A model generated the notes under the pieces. It had not been told where the DNA came from. It saw only the letters and a program-made list of their open reading frames with translations, and searched no databases. A stretch of 64,000 nucleotides of DNA from positions 1,116,001 through 1,180,000 of the forward strand of contig NZ_CP108488.1 of NCBI RefSeq assembly GCF_035987325.1. The letters run 5' to 3'. Positions 8,201-17,441 of this stretch are shown in pieces. Both the position numbers and the translations under genes were made by a program. This DNA is from Streptomyces sp. NBC_01244. GTDB taxonomy: Bacteria > Actinomycetota > Actinomycetes > Streptomycetales > Streptomycetaceae. The first letter of the stretch is position 1. Each line of letters starts with the position of its first letter.

Positions 8201-9436
8201 ATGGACAAGCTCGTGGTGGACCTCTTCGCCGGCCCTGGGGGCTGGAGCCACGCCCTGCACGTCCTCGGGGTGCGCGACGTCGGTCTGGAATGGGACGAGT
8301 GGGCGTGCAAGACCCGCGCCCGCGCGGGCCAGTTGACGATCCGCACCGATGTGGCGATGTATCCGGTGCGGCCGCTGGTCGGCCGCACGCTCGGGTTCAT
8401 AGCGAGCCCGCCCTGTCAGGCCTGGTCGATGGCCGGTAAGCGGCTCGGCCTGGTCGACCAGCCGCTGGTCCACCAGGCCGTCGCCGACCTCGCCGCCGGA
8501 CGGGACACCCGGGCGAAGCTCTTGACCTCCTGCAAGGACCCCCGGAGTCTGCTGGCCGCGGAGCCGATGCGCTACCTCCAGGCCCTGCACTCGGTGGGCC
8601 AGCCGGAGTGGATCGCCATGGAGGAGGTCCCGGACGTCCTGCCGCTCTGGCGGCAATACGCCTCCATACTCCGGACCTGGGGCTTCTCTGTCTGGACCGG
8701 AATCCTCAACGCTGCCGACTACGGGGTACCCCAGACCCGGCGGCGGGCGATCCTGATCGCCTCCCGGACCCGCATAGCCGAGCCGCCGGCACCGACGCAC
8801 GCCCAAAGTGCCGAGCCCGAGTCGTTCTTCGGCCCGGGCCGCGAGAAGTGGGTGTCCATGGCAGAGGCGCTCGGCTGGGGCGCCACGGACCGCCCCGTCC
8901 CGACGGTCTGCGCAGGCGGCGGGCCAGGCGGAGGCCCGGAGCCTTTCCCGTCCGGAGCCCGCAGGACCCTGACCGACGCCCGCGACCGCGGCACCTGGAA
9001 GCCCCCCGCATCGTCCCCCGCAGCCAAGCGGACACGAACGCGTCCGTCCCGCCCTGACGCACCAGCCTGGACCTGCGGACGGCACCCCTGGGCCTGGTCG
9101 CTGCGGAGCAACAACCAGGCCAACGCCACCTTCCGCGGGATCGACGAACCGACCGGGACCCTGTTCTTCGGGCACCGGGCGAACGAGTGCGTGCGGGTCG
9201 CCGGGCCGGCAGGCACCGCTCCCGACGCGGAAGCCGCTGCACCCGATCCCATCCGCATCACCGCCGCTGAGGCAGGGGCGCTGCAGACCTTCCCCGCTGG
9301 CTATCCGTGGGCGGGCACGAAGGGTGCGCAATTCAGCCAGATCGGTAACGCAGTCCCGCCCCTGCTGGCCGGCCATCTCCTTGCGCCGCACCTCGGCAAG
9401 ACCCTGTCCCGCTCCGACTTCATCCTGGCCGCCTGA
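8201..9436 (+). CDS. DNA (cytosine-5-)-methyltransferase
   Basis: 411 residues. The motif order is canonical: motif I DLFAGPGGWS (about 7-16), motif IV SPPCQAWS with catalytic Cys72, a motif VI position reading EEVPDVL instead of the usual ENV, motif VIII QTRRRAIL, then a variable target-recognition stretch of about 100 residues, and motif X QIGNAVPP near 385. It would methylate cytosine C5 in a specific site using S-adenosylmethionine. No restriction endonuclease is adjacent, so it may be a solitary or element-borne protective enzyme. ATG at 8201 chosen over the GTG three bases earlier. The preceding 276 bases carry no supported gene. Confidence 0.9.
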   Translation: MDKLVVDLFAGPGGWSHALHVLGVRDVGLEWDEWACKTRARAGQLTIRTDVAMYPVRPLVGRTLGFIASPPCQAWSMAGKRLGLVDQPLVHQAVADLAAGRDTRAKLLTSCKDPRSLLAAEPMRYLQALHSVGQPEWIAMEEVPDVLPLWRQYASILRTWGFSVWTGILNAADYGVPQTRRRAILIASRTRIAEPPAPTHAQSAEPESFFGPGREKWVSMAEALGWGATDRPVPTVCAGGGPGGGPEPFPSGARRTLTDARDRGTWKPPASSPAAKRTRTRPSRPDAPAWTCGRHPWAWSLRSNNQANATFRGIDEPTGTLFFGHRANECVRVAGPAGTAPDAEAAAPDPIRITAAEAGALQTFPAGYPWAGTKGAQFSQIGNAVPPLLAGHLLAPHLGKTLSRSDFILAA

Positions 9437-10563
9437 TGCCCAACTCCCCAAACTCCACGCCCAACTTCGGCCTGGCGGACATCCCGCCGAACCCACCTGT
9501 CCACTTTGCCGAGCAGGCCCTTCTTGGCGGCCTTCTCCTCGACCCGCACCGGATCAAGACGCTCGGCCCGCTCAGCCCGGATCGCTTCGCGTCCGCCATT
9601 CACCGGGCGATCTTCGCGGCGATGGCCGCACTCCCCGCACCCTCTCCGGACCTCCACGCCAAAGAGCCGGTGTGGATCACAGCAGTCCTCGCCCACGCCC
9701 GCCCTCACGCTCGCGGGCTGACCCCCAGCTACCTCCACGCCCTCGCCGGGGCCTGCCCCGACCCGGCTCACGCACCCGCGTACGCGCGGATGGTCCGCTC
9801 CGACCACGCCCGGCGGACCGTCCTCCTGCACGCCGGTCTCCTCGTCCAGGCGGCAACCGACCGGGGCCTACCGGACCCGGCCACCGTGACACTGAGCCGG
9901 GCAGATGTTCTCACCACGCTGCTCGATCAGCTCGCCGGTTCCTTCCCCTCCCACCCCGGCTCCCTGCCGCGTACCCCGCCCCCGGCGCTACCTGGCCTCC
10001 AGGTGGGGCCCGAGGTCGCCAGCGAGGAGCAGCTGCTGCTGTCGACGGCCACCGCTTACCCGGAGGCTCTGACGTCGATGCGGTGGCTGCGCCCGGAGGA
10101 CTTCACCACCGAGCTGTACGGCGGGCTGTACCGGTGCCTGATCTCCCTGGCCGGCCGGGCAGAGCCGGTCGACAGGGTGACCGTGCTCTGGGAGGCCCAG
10201 CAACACGGTTTGCTGACACCCGCGTTCGGCTCACAGGAAGCCCTGGAGCTGCTGGCCACCCCGGCAGGAAGCCCAGAGCACTGGGGCGAGCAGATCCTCC
10301 GGCGCTCCCTCCTGCACCACGCCCACCGAACGGGGCTGCAGGTCCAGGCCTTCGCCCAGGACCTGAACAACTCCCCGCACCAGGTGATCACCGGCAGCCG
10401 CCGGGCCCTCGCCCACCTCGCCGCGGTCCGGGCCCGCTGGCAGCAGGCCACCGGCCGGACGCCAGCGGGCCGCCTGCCGGCACCGCCTGCCCCAGCCTCC
10501 CGGGCCGGCCCCTCCCCTCAGCGGACCAGCCCCCCAAGCGCCTCATCACGATCCGCCCGATAG
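9436..10563 (+). CDS. Protein with two DnaB-N-like domains and no helicase ATPase
   Basis: 375 residues. The start overlaps the methyltransferase stop (TGATG). The N-terminal domain reads AEQALLGGLLLDPHRI and FASAIHRAIFAAM. A second copy near residue 190 reads SEEQLLLSTATAYPEAL and FTTELYGGLYRCL. Both follow the DnaB N-terminal (primase/loader-interacting) fold pattern. There is no P-loop and no RecA-like domain. It could bind primase or host DnaB and so link the element to replication, which is inference. The tail is proline/serine rich. Confidence 0.75.
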   Translation: MPNSPNSTPNFGLADIPPNPPVHFAEQALLGGLLLDPHRIKTLGPLSPDRFASAIHRAIFAAMAALPAPSPDLHAKEPVWITAVLAHARPHARGLTPSYLHALAGACPDPAHAPAYARMVRSDHARRTVLLHAGLLVQAATDRGLPDPATVTLSRADVLTTLLDQLAGSFPSHPGSLPRTPPPALPGLQVGPEVASEEQLLLSTATAYPEALTSMRWLRPEDFTTELYGGLYRCLISLAGRAEPVDRVTVLWEAQQHGLLTPAFGSQEALELLATPAGSPEHWGEQILRRSLLHHAHRTGLQVQAFAQDLNNSPHQVITGSRRALAHLAAVRARWQQATGRTPAGRLPAPPAPASRAGPSPQRTSPPSASSRSAR

Positions 10564-10681
10564 CCCACCCAGCCGGGTCCGGCCGGCCACCCGGCGGCCG
10601 GACCCGAGAATCGAGCCCCATGCCGCACGCCAAACCCGACACAACGTCCGCTTGGCCCTCCACCCTGACCACAGCAGCGCT

Positions 10682-10850
10682 GTGATCGCCACCATCAGCA
10701 GCCCCGACCGCTACCTCGCCCGCGCCGTGCTCTCCGAGTACGGATTCCGCCCGACCAGCGACGACAGCATGGTCCTGGCCCGAATCGACCACGACGAACC
10801 CCAGCATGCCGAGAAGGCCGCCTTCGCCCTCCGACAGGGCGGAGCAATCG
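10682..10850 (+). pseudogene. Truncated integrative-element hypothetical gene
   Basis: GTG at 10682 overlaps the stop of a 21-codon open frame (ATG at 10620, GTGA overlap), the same coupling style as the genes upstream. The product begins VIATISSPDRYLARAVL and remains coherent for about 55 residues to AEKAAFALRQGG. It then runs directly into cytochrome P450 debris in other frames. I read it as the 5' part of an element gene whose 3' end was lost at a junction near 10845-10850. Confidence 0.55.
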
Positions 10851-11118
10851 GATCAAGGCCGGTGAGCCGGTCGTGTTCGTCTGTGGCGCCGGCAACCGTG
10901 ACCTGGAGGCCTACGACGACCCCGACGACATGTCCTGGATCGCCGGGACAACCGGCACCTCGCGTTCGGCGTCGGCCCCCACCGGTGTGCCGCCTCCAAC
11001 CTCGCGCGCGGCGCGAACTAGTCATCGCCCTGCAGGAGTTCCTCGCCGCCGTGCCGGACTTCTCCCGCACCGACCCGAGCACGGTCTGGGCCCGCTCACC
11101 CTGCGGATCGGACGGTGA
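10847..11118 (+). pseudogene. Cytochrome P450 3' remnant
   Basis: Three successive reading frames together give the C-terminal end of a bacterial P450. GEPVVFVCGAGNRD comes first (frame of 10861), then DNRHLAFGVGPHRCAASNLAR containing the haem-ligand loop with Cys codon at 10986-10988, then RELVIALQEFLAAVPDF from 11009, and finally the ending GPLTLRIGR with TGA at 11116-11118. The two frame changes and the missing 5' portion make it non-functional. It overlaps a ferredoxin remnant as GTGA, the usual P450-ferredoxin arrangement. Confidence 0.75.
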
Positions 11119-11325
11119 GTGCGGTGTACCGAATCCGGATCGACTCCCAGCACTGCTAGGGACACGCGCGCTGCCTCTCCTTCCTCCCAGAGACCGTCGA
11201 CTTCGACGAGGAGGGCTACGCGCAGGTCCCCGAGTCGAAGAGCCGCCGCGCCGAGATGACCGACGCGCTGCGGCAGGCGGTGGCGAAACCGCCCTGAGCG
11301 GGCCTTCCAGGTGGTGGAGGAATGA
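11115..11325 (+). pseudogene. P450-associated ferredoxin, inactivated
   Basis: GTG at 11115 begins VYRIRIDSQHC, then an in-frame TAG at 11157-11159 stands where CQGH is expected (CAG to TAG). The frame resumes as GHARCLSFLPETVDFDEEGY, typical of small [3Fe-4S] ferredoxins that feed P450s. Near the end one extra A shifts the frame; removing it gives VANRPERAFQVVEE, where the family has Cys-Pro, so the last cluster cysteine is Arg. Three independent lesions show it is dead. Confidence 0.75.
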
Positions 11326-11624
11326 ACAGAACCAACGCCGCCGAAGGCCGGCCGCCCACGTCCGCAACCATCACCATCGCTCTGACCGTAGTAGCCCTCG
11401 CCTGCGGCCTGCTGGCGAACCATATGCGGCGCCGCCATCATGCTGTGGAGCCGGGCCAGGACGCCGACGATCCCTCAGCACGCTCCGCCGCCAACGAGAG
11501 TGAGGCAGGGGGCCTGTTCGGTGGGCAGATCCTGGGGCCACGCCGCGGCTGTCTCGCAGGGGTCGGTGGCCCGCCGGTGTCCGGGGACAACGCTCTTGTG
11601 TCCTTGGTCTGGGGTTGGCGATAA
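11322..11624 (+). CDS. Small putative membrane protein
   Basis: 100 residues. The ATG overlaps the original ferredoxin stop (ATGA) and follows GGTGGAGG at 11312-11319, so it was the third gene of the P450-ferredoxin set. Residues 16-34 (ITIALTVVALACGLLA) form one probable membrane helix. The rest is polar and low complexity and may be altered sequence. Function unknown; it may be decaying with its neighbours. Confidence 0.4.
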   Translation: MNRTNAAEGRPPTSATITIALTVVALACGLLANHMRRRHHAVEPGQDADDPSARSAANESEAGGLFGGQILGPRRGCLAGVGGPPVSGDNALVSLVWGWR

Positions 11625-11643
11625 CCGGGCGGCCGGGGCGACG

Positions 11644-12249
11644 TCACGCAGGGACGCCGAGCGGCGGGTGCTCAAGCACCCGGGGCTTGTACTCGACCAG
11701 CTGGATACGGCCGTCGAAGGTACGGTGCTCGATCATCTCGAGGGCAACGTCCGGATAGCCGTCGTAGATGCGTTCCTCGCCCGTGGCCCCGGTGATCACC
11801 GGGAACATCACGACCCGGAAGCGGTCGACGAGTCCGGCCCGTAGCAGGGACCGGCACAGGCTGAGGCTGCCGATCGTGCTGAGGAGCCCCGAGCCACTCG
11901 ACTTCATGGCGCGGACCGCCTCGACGGCGTCGTCGCGGACGAGCCTGGAGTTGGCCCACGTCAGTGGCTCCTCGAGTGAGGAGGAGAACACCACCTTGGA
12001 CGCTCGCGTGAGCTCGTCGACGGACGCTTCTTCTTCGGGCCTGAACTCGTCTTGGCCATTGGGGACCTCGCCTGCAGCGAAGCCCGACATGAGGCGGTAG
12101 GTGTTCGCTCCCATCAAGTAGGTGGCCTCGGGCTGGTCCCCGAGCCATGCGAGGTACTCCGGGCCCTCGAGGCCCCAGAACCCGGGCCATCCCTTTCCCG
12201 ATGCGTAGCCGTCGAGGGAGGTGATGAAGTCGACGAGAAGCTCCGACAT
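11644..12249 (-). CDS. Dihydrofolate-reductase-like (RibD C-terminal) family protein
   Basis: 201 residues. It has the family start pattern MSELLVDFITSLDGYASG, then GANTYRLMSGF (the GRxTY-like position), KVVFSSSLEEPLTW, a nucleotide-site-like GSGLLSTIGSLSLCRSLL, and LVDRFRVVMFPVITG. The family comprises NADPH-dependent reductases of pteridine or pyrimidine type, and many members have no known substrate. A strong GAGGAAAGGA lies 7 bases before the ATG. It is convergent with the decayed P450 genes and stands alone. Confidence 0.85.
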   Translation of the reverse strand: MSELLVDFITSLDGYASGKGWPGFWGLEGPEYLAWLGDQPEATYLMGANTYRLMSGFAAGEVPNGQDEFRPEEEASVDELTRASKVVFSSSLEEPLTWANSRLVRDDAVEAVRAMKSSGSGLLSTIGSLSLCRSLLRAGLVDRFRVVMFPVITGATGEERIYDGYPDVALEMIEHRTFDGRIQLVEYKPRVLEHPPLGVPA

Positions 12250-12778
12250 AGCGGTGTCCTTTCCTCGGGTGTCACGAGCTTGGACTGGCCAAGGGCCACA
12301 AACTCATCGGCCACGCTGAGCAGAAACGAGAAACCCATGACGCTGCAGCCGCCGAACGGAGCGGTGGATCCGGACCTACGAGGCGCTCGCTCACCCCGCC
12401 GCCGGCTCATCGACCTCTCCAGGGCGCTGGCTTCCCGCCCCGACTGCACCACCTTCGGGTGCTCGCCCGCCATGCGCGCGTCGAGCGGGTGCGCCAGGCC
12501 CGCGCCTACGGCTGGGAGGCGGCGGCGTGATCCGGCTGAAGGCCCGCAGGATTCTGATCCTTCTGCAGAACTCCAAGGGCCGGCGCATAGGTGTGCAGCT
12601 GTCCGCCCGCGTCCGGGCCTTCGCCGCCGCTCGAGCGGCCCCGCGGCGGTCCGCGATGTGCGGCTCACGGCCACCCGGGTGGTCTCCTCCCGACCCACGG
12701 CCTATACCGCTGCTCTACGCGCGCAGCGGCGCGAGGATGCACGGGCCTCTCCCAATCTTGGTGGCTGGAGTCATTTCT
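12250..12778 (+). other. Gap between divergent genes, no supported gene
   Basis: No complete gene is supported. One rightward frame ends ERVRQARAYGWEAAA with TGA near 12530 and looks like the tail of a lost gene. The following frame, LKARRILILLQNSKGRR, is coherent for about 30 residues. Promoters for the flanking genes must lie here but none could be picked with confidence. Confidence 0.4.
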
Positions 12779-13054
12779 ATGCTCGAACGCAAGCAGCTCA
12801 AGGGCCGTACACGGGTCACCTTCATCCTGCCCGAGGACACACCGGACGGGCCGGTCAGTGTCGTCGGAGACTTCAACCACTGGAACCCCGCAGCCCACCC
12901 CCTGGAGCCCCGCGGAGACGGCACCCGCGCCACGACCGTCGCCCTGCCCGCCCACAGCGCACACTCCTTCCGCTACCTCGCGGCCGGCGACTACTGGTTC
13001 GACGACGAACACGCGGACAGCCACGACGGCACCAACAGCCGCCTCCACACCTGA
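12779..13054 (+). CDS. Isoamylase early-set (CBM48) domain protein
   Basis: 91 residues from ATG with GGAG eight bases upstream. VTFILPEDTPDGPVSVVGDF, NHWNPAAHPLEPRGDG and FRYLAAGDYWFDDEHAD match the CBM48/AMPK glycogen-binding fold found alone in short actinobacterial proteins. It probably binds glycogen or alpha-glucan, with no catalytic part. A similar fold normally sits in front of branching or debranching enzymes, but no such enzyme is adjacent. Confidence 0.8.
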   Translation: MLERKQLKGRTRVTFILPEDTPDGPVSVVGDFNHWNPAAHPLEPRGDGTRATTVALPAHSAHSFRYLAAGDYWFDDEHADSHDGTNSRLHT

Positions 13055-13089
13055 CCACCAGCCTGCCGCCCGCTGCGCCCCGGCCGGCT

Positions 13090-14892
13090 AGTGCCACGGA
13101 GCCCTCGCAGTATCCGGCGCTTGTGCTGTTCGCCGAGCGGGCCGCCGCGGCCAGCGGGGCTCCTTTGGCCCGGGACGACTGGCCGGACGTCGTGCGGCTG
13201 TGTCGCAAACTGGACGGTCTGCCGTTGGCCATCGAGCTGGCCGCCGCCCAGATCCGGGTGTTGTCGCCCGGGCAGCTCGCCCGGCGTTTCAGCGCCCTGC
13301 TCTCCGGGGGCACGCTCGACCAGGCGGTCCCGGCCCGGCACCGCACCCTGCAGGCGGCGATCGACTGGAGCCATGAGCTGTGCTCGCCGCAGGAACGGCT
13401 GCTGTGGGACCGGGCCTCGATCTTCGCCGGCAGGTTCGGTCTGGAAGCGGCAGAGGGCGTGTGCTCCAGTGCGGACATCCCGCGCGAGCAGATCCTGGAC
13501 GTGGTCGCCGGGCTTGTGGACAAGTCCGTCCTGGTGCCCGAGGAGCAGCTCGGGGAAGTGCGGTACCGGCTGCTGGAGACCCTGGCCCACTACGGACGTG
13601 CCCGGCTGAGGGACGCGGAAGAGGAACAGGAACTGGTCCGACGCCACCGCGACTGGTACCTCGAGTCGGCCGAGAGGATGGCGGCCCAGTGGTATGGCCC
13701 GGACCAGGTGAAGTGGTCCCGGTGGCTGCGCCGTGAGTACCCGAACCTGCGCGCCGCGATGGAGTACTGCCTGTCCACGCCCGGGGAGGAGGAGGCGGGG
13801 TTGCGAATCACCGCCGCACTGCTGCCATATTGGCTCGGAGCCTTCCAGCTCGGCGAGGGTCGGCTCTGGCTTGACCGGGCCCTGGCAGCGGCCCCGGAAC
13901 CCACCCTGACGCGTGCCACGTCCCTTGTGAATCTGACCAGGATCTGTGCCGACCGGGGGGACTTCGCCGCCGCAGAAGCAGCGCTGCGCGAGTGCCGGGC
14001 TCTGGCCGACTTCCTGGATTCCCCTCTGGTAGCCGCGCGGGCGGACGCCGCAGAGGCGGAAATGGCGGTGCTGCGCGGCGACCCCGCTACAGCGGTCGCC
14101 CTCTCGGAGAAGGCGCTGGCGTGCTCAGAGTACGCCGCACTGCCAGAACGCATGGAGTCGCTCTACCAACTGACCGTGGGACATGGGCTGGGTGGTCACT
14201 ACGACGAGACCATGACCGCCTTCGAGGAGGCCCGACGCTGCAGCGCGGCGACCGGGGACCGCTCCAGTCTGACCTGGGCGCTGCTCGCTCGGAGTGTCGC
14301 CGAGTTCCTCGCAGGCGAGAACAAGGCGGCGATCAAGTCTGCCCGGCAGGTCGTTTCGATGGCCCGCGATTTCAACAATGGGATCGGCATTTCCGCAGCT
14401 TTTACTCTTCTGCTGTGTTCCTCGGTAGGTGACGGCGACTTCGATCGCGCCGCCGTACTGCACGGGGCGCGCCAGCGGATCCGCCAGCTGTTCCGCATCA
14501 CCGGTTTCGCCTTGACCGAACGCGAGAACGCAAGCATCGAGGCTGCCAGCTCACAGATCAGGGCGGAGCTCGGCGAGGCACGATTCGAGGCGGCGGTGGG
14601 TCGTGGTCTCGCCTTCACCGCCGACGAGGCCGTCGCCTACGCACTCGGCGCCGAGGACGAACCTGCAACGGCCGCCGACACCCACACCGTGCAAGCCGAG
14701 CCCGATCCACTGACCGCGCGTGAGCGACAGGTGGCGCAGCTGGTGGCCCAGGGAATGTCCAACAAGCAGATCGCCGCGGCACTGGTGATCGGCGTGCGCA
14801 CCGCGGAGGGGCACGTCGAACGCATCCTCACCAAGCTCGGTTTCACGTCCCGTACTCAGATCGCTGCCGAGATCGCCCACCGGGACGATTGA
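13090..14892 (+). pseudogene. 5'-truncated LAL-type LuxR regulator
   Basis: Homology with the intact gene at 43560 begins at QYPALVLFAERAAAASG, near residue 184 of the intact protein, so the P-loop and Walker B half is missing. The remainder is clean: LDGLPLAIELAAAQIR, TPR-like helices, and a C-terminal LuxR helix-turn-helix with LTARERQVAQLVAQGMSNKQIA. No ribosome site precedes the join at about 13090, directly after the CBM48 gene. A short HTH-containing product from an internal start cannot be excluded, but the ATP-dependent switch is gone. Confidence 0.75.
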
Positions 14893-14939
14893 CAGGCAGT
14901 CTGCTTCTCCCATGAGGCCGTCCTTCCACCCGAAGGTCC

Positions 14940-15745
14940 CCGGCGAAGCCGAACCGCGCCCTGGATACCGGTCCGGACGGCGGGGTGGCGAAGTAGCTCT
15001 CCGCGGGGGCGTTGTCCGCATGTGGTCGGCCATCGACCAGCCCACGACTTCCCGCGTGCACAGAGCGGTCACCGTCGCCAGGTACAGCCACTCCTCGGCC
15101 GTCGGCAGGCAGGTGATGTTCCCCGACGGATTTCAGCCCGGGCATCGGCGCGGTGAAGTCCCGCAGAATCAGATCCGGCGCCGACGGCGCCGTGCGGTCC
15201 TGTCTCGTCAGCGACCGCGACTTCCGTCGCGTTATCCCGACGGTCTCACGCTCCCGCGTGATACGAGCGTCACGCTTGCGGTTCACCACGTTCCCTTGGT
15301 CCCAGAGTTTCCTGGTGATCCGCGGAGCCCCATAGGATCCCGGGAGTCCGTGTGGATCTCCCGGATGCGGCGGGCTAGGACCTCTTCCTCATCGACTTTC
15401 TCCTGCCGTGCCTCCTTGTTCTGGTGCCAGGTGTAGTAGCCGGAGCGGTCCCATCCAAGAACGTCGCACATCCACTTCACCCTGTGGGCGTTCCGGTGCT
15501 CGTCGACGAAACGGAAGCGGATCACCGTGTGGTCTCCCGCGCGAAATAGGCGGCGGTCTTCCGGAGGGTCTCGTTGTCCTCCTTCGGCCGGGCATTCTCC
15601 CGCCGCAGGCGCTTGAGCTCTTCCTTCTCGTCCATGCCGGCCGCGAGCAGGGGCCGCTGGCGGCAACCGACCAGCATGCCCGCCTCCGTCTCGGGCAGGA
15701 AGAGAAGCGGTGACCGGCAACCCGGCCACCGCCTCTTCGTGCACC
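14940..15745 (-). mobile_element. IS3-family transposase remnant
   Basis: The leftward strand carries the end of orfA (EELKRLRRENARPKED, then TLRKTAAYFARETTR and stop at 15522). It is followed by orfB: RFRFVDEHRNAHRVKWMC, GYYTWHQNK, RIREIHTDSR, VNRKRDARITRERE and SRSLTRQDRTAPSAPDL. There are several frame changes. After WSMADHMR the sequence jumps to NAPAESYFAT, so the middle of the DDE catalytic domain is deleted. No terminal inverted repeats were identified. Not capable of transposition. Confidence 0.75.
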
Positions 15746-15773
15746 TCAGTTCAGCAGTTCAGCGCCGCGGGGG

Positions 15774-17441
15774 TCAGGCCTTGACGTTCACCCCCGCCCA
15801 GGCGGCGGCCACGGCCCTGGCCTCGGCGCTGTCCGCGCCGTAGAGGTCGGTGGCTGCCTTCAGGGTGCCCTCACGGGCGCCGTGGTAGTTGGTGGTGGAA
15901 GTGAAGTAGGTGGTCAGCGCCCGATACCAGATCTGCACCGCCTTGTCGCGGCCGATGCCGGTGACCGTGGAGCCGTCCACGGTCGGGCTGTCGTAGTGCA
16001 CGCCGTTGATGTCCTTCGCGCCGCTTCCCTCGGACAGCAGGTAGAAGAAGTGGTTGGCGACACCGGAGGAGTAGTGGACGTTGAGGTTGCCGACGCCGGC
16101 GCTCCAGTAGTCGGCCGAACCGCGGCCGTCCTTGCTCGGCTTGTCCTGGTAGCGCAGCGGCTTTCCGTTGCCGAAGATGTCGATCTTCTCGCCGAGCAGG
16201 TAGTCGCCCTGGTCCTGGGCGTTGTCCGCGTTCCACTCCACCGCGGTGCCGAAGATGTCCGAGGTGGCTTCGTTCAGGCCGCCGGACTCACCGGAGTACA
16301 GCAAGTTAGCGGTGGCTGAGGTGACGCCGTGGCTGAACTCATGGCCGGCCACGTCGAGTTGGGTCAGCGCGTGCTGGTTGTTCGCGCCGTCGCCGTAGGT
16401 GATGGCGAAGGTGCTGTCGTCCCAGAACGCGTTCTCGTAGGCGTTGCCGTAGTGGACCCGGGAGACCGGGGCGCGGCCGTCGTTCTTGATGCCGTTGCGG
16501 TGCAGGACGCTCTTGTAGAAGTCCCAGGTCTTGGCGGCACCGTAGGCGGCGTCCACCGCAGCGGTCTGGTTGTTCGCAGGGGTGCTGTCGCCCCATGCGT
16601 TGTCCGCGTCGGAGAAGACCGTGCCCTTGCCGCCCGTACGGTGCTTCAGGTCGATGGTGCTGGATCCGCCGCGCGCACTGTCGACGAGGGTGTAACCCTT
16701 CGACGACGACGTGGTGTTGAGGCTGACGGTGCCGCTGTACTGGCTGGCGCCGGTGCCTACCGCGGCGACCCGGGCGTCGGTCGGCTTGGTGACCCCGGAG
16801 GCGACCCCGGCGGTGATGCCGTCGGCTATGTCGTTGATCAGCTGGACCTCGTACAGCTTCTCGCCCGTGTTGGCGTCGGTGACGATGCGCAGGCGGCTCG
16901 GGGTGACTCCGTCGCGCTGGGTGCCGGTGACGACCGTCTCGTAGGCGAGGACGGACTTGCCGCCGGCGGCCCAGATGACCTTGCGGGGGGCCTGGTCCGT
17001 GGCGGAGCCCGTGGCCTTCGCGGTCTCAGCCGCCTTAAGCGCAGCGGACTCGGCGGTGGCCGGGGTCTGCTTCGGGGTGACCGAGGCGACTGTGATGGTG
17101 GTCTCGACGGCCTTGGTGACGTCCTTGACCGTGCCGTCCGCGGCACGGTGGACTATGAGGTCGCCGCCCAGGACCGGAAGGTCCGCGTAGGTGCGCTCGT
17201 AGCGGGTGTGCACCGTGCCGTCGGCATCCTTGACGACGTCCTTGACGACCAGCTTCTCCTCTACGCCCAGACCGATCGAATGGGCGGTGGCCGCGACGGA
17301 GGGGCCGTCGTGGCGCTCCGTGGCGGCACCCGCCGAAGCGGTGGCGGCGCCGGTGGCGAGCAGGGTGCCGGTGAGGACGACAGCGCCGGACGTGAGGGCG
17401 AGACGGCGGGCCGTGCCGCCGGTGGGGGAATACGGAGACAT
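15774..17441 (-). CDS. Secreted thermolysin-like (M4) neutral metalloprotease
   Basis: 555 residues. The start at 17441 is preceded by GGAG. A signal peptide of about 38 residues is followed by an FTP/PepSY-like propeptide (about 50-210). The catalytic domain has the zinc motif HEFSH at 367-371 and the third ligand in GGLNEATSD near 391, plus the AYWSAGV-like and VHYSSGVANHFFYLL segments of the family. It would be exported, self-process and degrade extracellular protein. It lies between two insertion-sequence remnants but appears intact. Confidence 0.92.
   Translation of the reverse strand: MSPYSPTGGTARRLALTSGAVVLTGTLLATGAATASAGAATERHDGPSVAATAHSIGLGVEEKLVVKDVVKDADGTVHTRYERTYADLPVLGGDLIVHRAADGTVKDVTKAVETTITVASVTPKQTPATAESAALKAAETAKATGSATDQAPRKVIWAAGGKSVLAYETVVTGTQRDGVTPSRLRIVTDANTGEKLYEVQLINDIADGITAGVASGVTKPTDARVAAVGTGASQYSGTVSLNTTSSSKGYTLVDSARGGSSTIDLKHRTGGKGTVFSDADNAWGDSTPANNQTAAVDAAYGAAKTWDFYKSVLHRNGIKNDGRAPVSRVHYGNAYENAFWDDSTFAITYGDGANNQHALTQLDVAGHEFSHGVTSATANLLYSGESGGLNEATSDIFGTAVEWNADNAQDQGDYLLGEKIDIFGNGKPLRYQDKPSKDGRGSADYWSAGVGNLNVHYSSGVANHFFYLLSEGSGAKDINGVHYDSPTVDGSTVTGIGRDKAVQIWYRALTTYFTSTTNYHGAREGTLKAATDLYGADSAEARAVAAAWAGVNVKA

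Noticed and set aside
7999..8439. A small gene in front of the methyltransferase
   Set aside because: Most of this frame overlaps the methyltransferase in another frame, and it has no ribosome site or motif.
8201..9436. Restriction-modification system
   Set aside because: No endonuclease gene lies next to the methyltransferase; only the methyltransferase is supported.
12052..13089. Upstream extension of the truncated LAL frame
   Set aside because: The extension is antisense to the DHFR-like gene and out of frame with CBM48; it has no protein-like pattern, so the coding part was taken from 13090.
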